Source: CAZUAQ01 sp964618455
GTDB lineage: Bacteria; Planctomycetota; Phycisphaerae; UBA1845; PWPN01
DNA: 64,000 nt
Direction of reading: 5' to 3'
NCBI GenBank assembly: GCA_964618455.1
Contig: CAZUAQ010000030.1
Coordinates: 1-64,000 of the forward strand
The position numbers and the translations under genes were made by a program. Of the stretch, positions 63,528 through 64,000 are shown one piece after another. The number at the start of each line of letters is the position of its first letter. Position 1 is the first letter of the stretch. Below the pieces are notes generated by a model. The model was not told the origin of the DNA, made no database searches, and saw only the letters and a list, made by a program, of their open reading frames with translations.

Positions 63528-64000
63528 GGGACCCCCTCGAGCTCGGGAACCTCGCCTGTCGACGGCGCGCGATCCAGCAGACGCACGACGGCTGAGGCGG
63601 TGACGATACACACAATGACGAACAGGGCGGTCGGCATCGCCGCCTCGTCGCCGAAGTGTAGCGTGGCCAGCACCGTGCCGAGGCCCGCGTTCTGCATGCC
63701 GATCTCGATAAGCAGCGTTTTGCGCTGGTTGAAGGGAAGGCGGAACAACGAACCCACGCCATACCCCATCGCCATGCCGTACACGTTAAGCATCAGCACG
63801 ACCGCAAAGAGCAAGAGCACGACATTACCCTGAAGCCGCTCGAGGTTTCTCGCCACGACCACAGCGCAGATGAACACGATGAAGGTCACGGAGATGGCGG
63901 GAAAGATGCGGTCGATCCTCTTGATCGCCGACTCGAATCGATAGCGCAGCGCCAGACCCAGCAGCAATGGCGCCACGACCGTCATCACGAGATCCAGGAA
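63524..64000 (-). CDS. Bile acid:sodium symporter (SBF/BASS) family protein, partial
   Basis: The C-terminal 158 residues of a membrane transporter; the N-terminus is beyond the right edge. MQNAGLGTVLATLHF with IEIG before it is typical of BASS/SBF proteins, which cotransport organic anions with sodium. Four to five hydrophobic helices are present. It overlaps the methyltransferase gene by 4 bases, so the two are likely cotranscribed. The substrate is unknown. Confidence 0.82.
   Translation of the reverse strand, partial: FLDLVMTVVAPLLLGLALRYRFESAIKRIDRIFPAISVTFIVFICAVVVARNLERLQGNVVLLLFAVVLMLNVYGMAMGYGVGSLFRLPFNQRKTLLIEIGMQNAGLGTVLATLHFGDEAAMPTALFVIVCIVTASAVVRLLDRAPSTGEVPELEGVP

Noticed and set aside
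1..64000. tRNA, rRNA, CRISPR arrays, insertion sequences, prophage
   Set aside because: I looked for the T-loop consensus, regularly spaced repeats, transposase and integrase motifs and found none; short RNAs cannot be excluded by eye.

Overview
The window looks like a chromosomal segment of a planctomycete, most likely of the class Phycisphaerae. The placement is an inference from gene content. The pointers are Tat-signal Gfo/Idh/MocA oxidoreductases, an ECF sigma factor paired with a receptor-like Ser/Thr kinase, a GFTLIEVLVV-type prepilin, a PEP-CTERM protein, a dockerin-like EF-hand pair on a multihaem cytochrome, and membrane proteins opening with a CPxCGYxxxxL...CPECG zinc ribbon. The DNA is GC-rich throughout, which produces long antisense shadow frames. 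I saw no rRNA, tRNA, CRISPR array, insertion sequence or prophage.

Layout. 1-6.2 kb (minus): partial Gfo/Idh/MocA oxidoreductase, secreted protein with a C-terminal cupin, asparagine synthetase, and an alpha/beta-hydrolase-like lipoprotein. 6.3-10.5 kb (minus): a membrane histidine kinase followed by a receiver-HD-GYP protein. 10.8-23.1 kb: sugar-type epimerase, PfkB kinase, secreted TIM-barrel-like protein, M16 protease, then a plus-strand pair of secreted glycan-active proteins: a GH43-like/nitrilase/PL10-like triple fusion and a GH141-like beta-helix protein. 23.1-26.0 kb (minus): small HTH regulator, and an aquaglyceroporin gene overlapping a COG0523 GTPase gene. 26.2-29.8 kb (plus): ECF sigma factor, zinc-finger-kinase-TPR protein and prepilin-like protein, tightly packed. 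29.9-37.3 kb (minus): trkA-trkH potassium uptake, a second Gfo/Idh/MocA oxidoreductase ending in a hairpin terminator, and a VIT-like transporter overlapping a P1B-4 metal ATPase.

37.5-40.1 kb (plus): GT9 glycosyltransferase with separate heptose-kinase and heptose-nucleotidyltransferase genes, consistent with ADP-heptose synthesis for surface polysaccharide. 40.2-48.3 kb (minus): cytoplasmic GH2 beta-mannosidase-like enzyme, two tandem paralogous secreted proteins of unknown family, and a lipoprotein fusing a serine hydrolase to a NamZ-type muramidase. 48.4-50.8 kb (minus): zwf-pgl, the oxidative pentose phosphate entry. 51.1-54.4 kb (plus): six-haem secreted cytochrome with dockerin-like and Cys-rich modules. 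54.4-55.3 kb (minus): tandem zinc-ribbon membrane paralogues, the upstream one frameshifted. 55.9-59.3 kb: PEP-CTERM protein, an SDR dehydrogenase and a divergent beta-helix protein. 59.3-64 kb: zinc-ribbon Yip1-like membrane protein, proline-rich membrane protein, divergent ClpS, THUMP-like methyltransferase and a partial SBF transporter.

Together the genes describe a free-living heterotroph that degrades complex glycans outside the cell, feeds sugars to kinases and the pentose phosphate route, and invests in envelope signalling. The least ordinary parts are the triple-fusion glycan enzyme, the aquaglyceroporin-GTPase overlap, the sigma factor/zinc-finger kinase/prepilin operon, the VIT-P1B-4 metal pair and the cytochrome with dockerin-like repeats.
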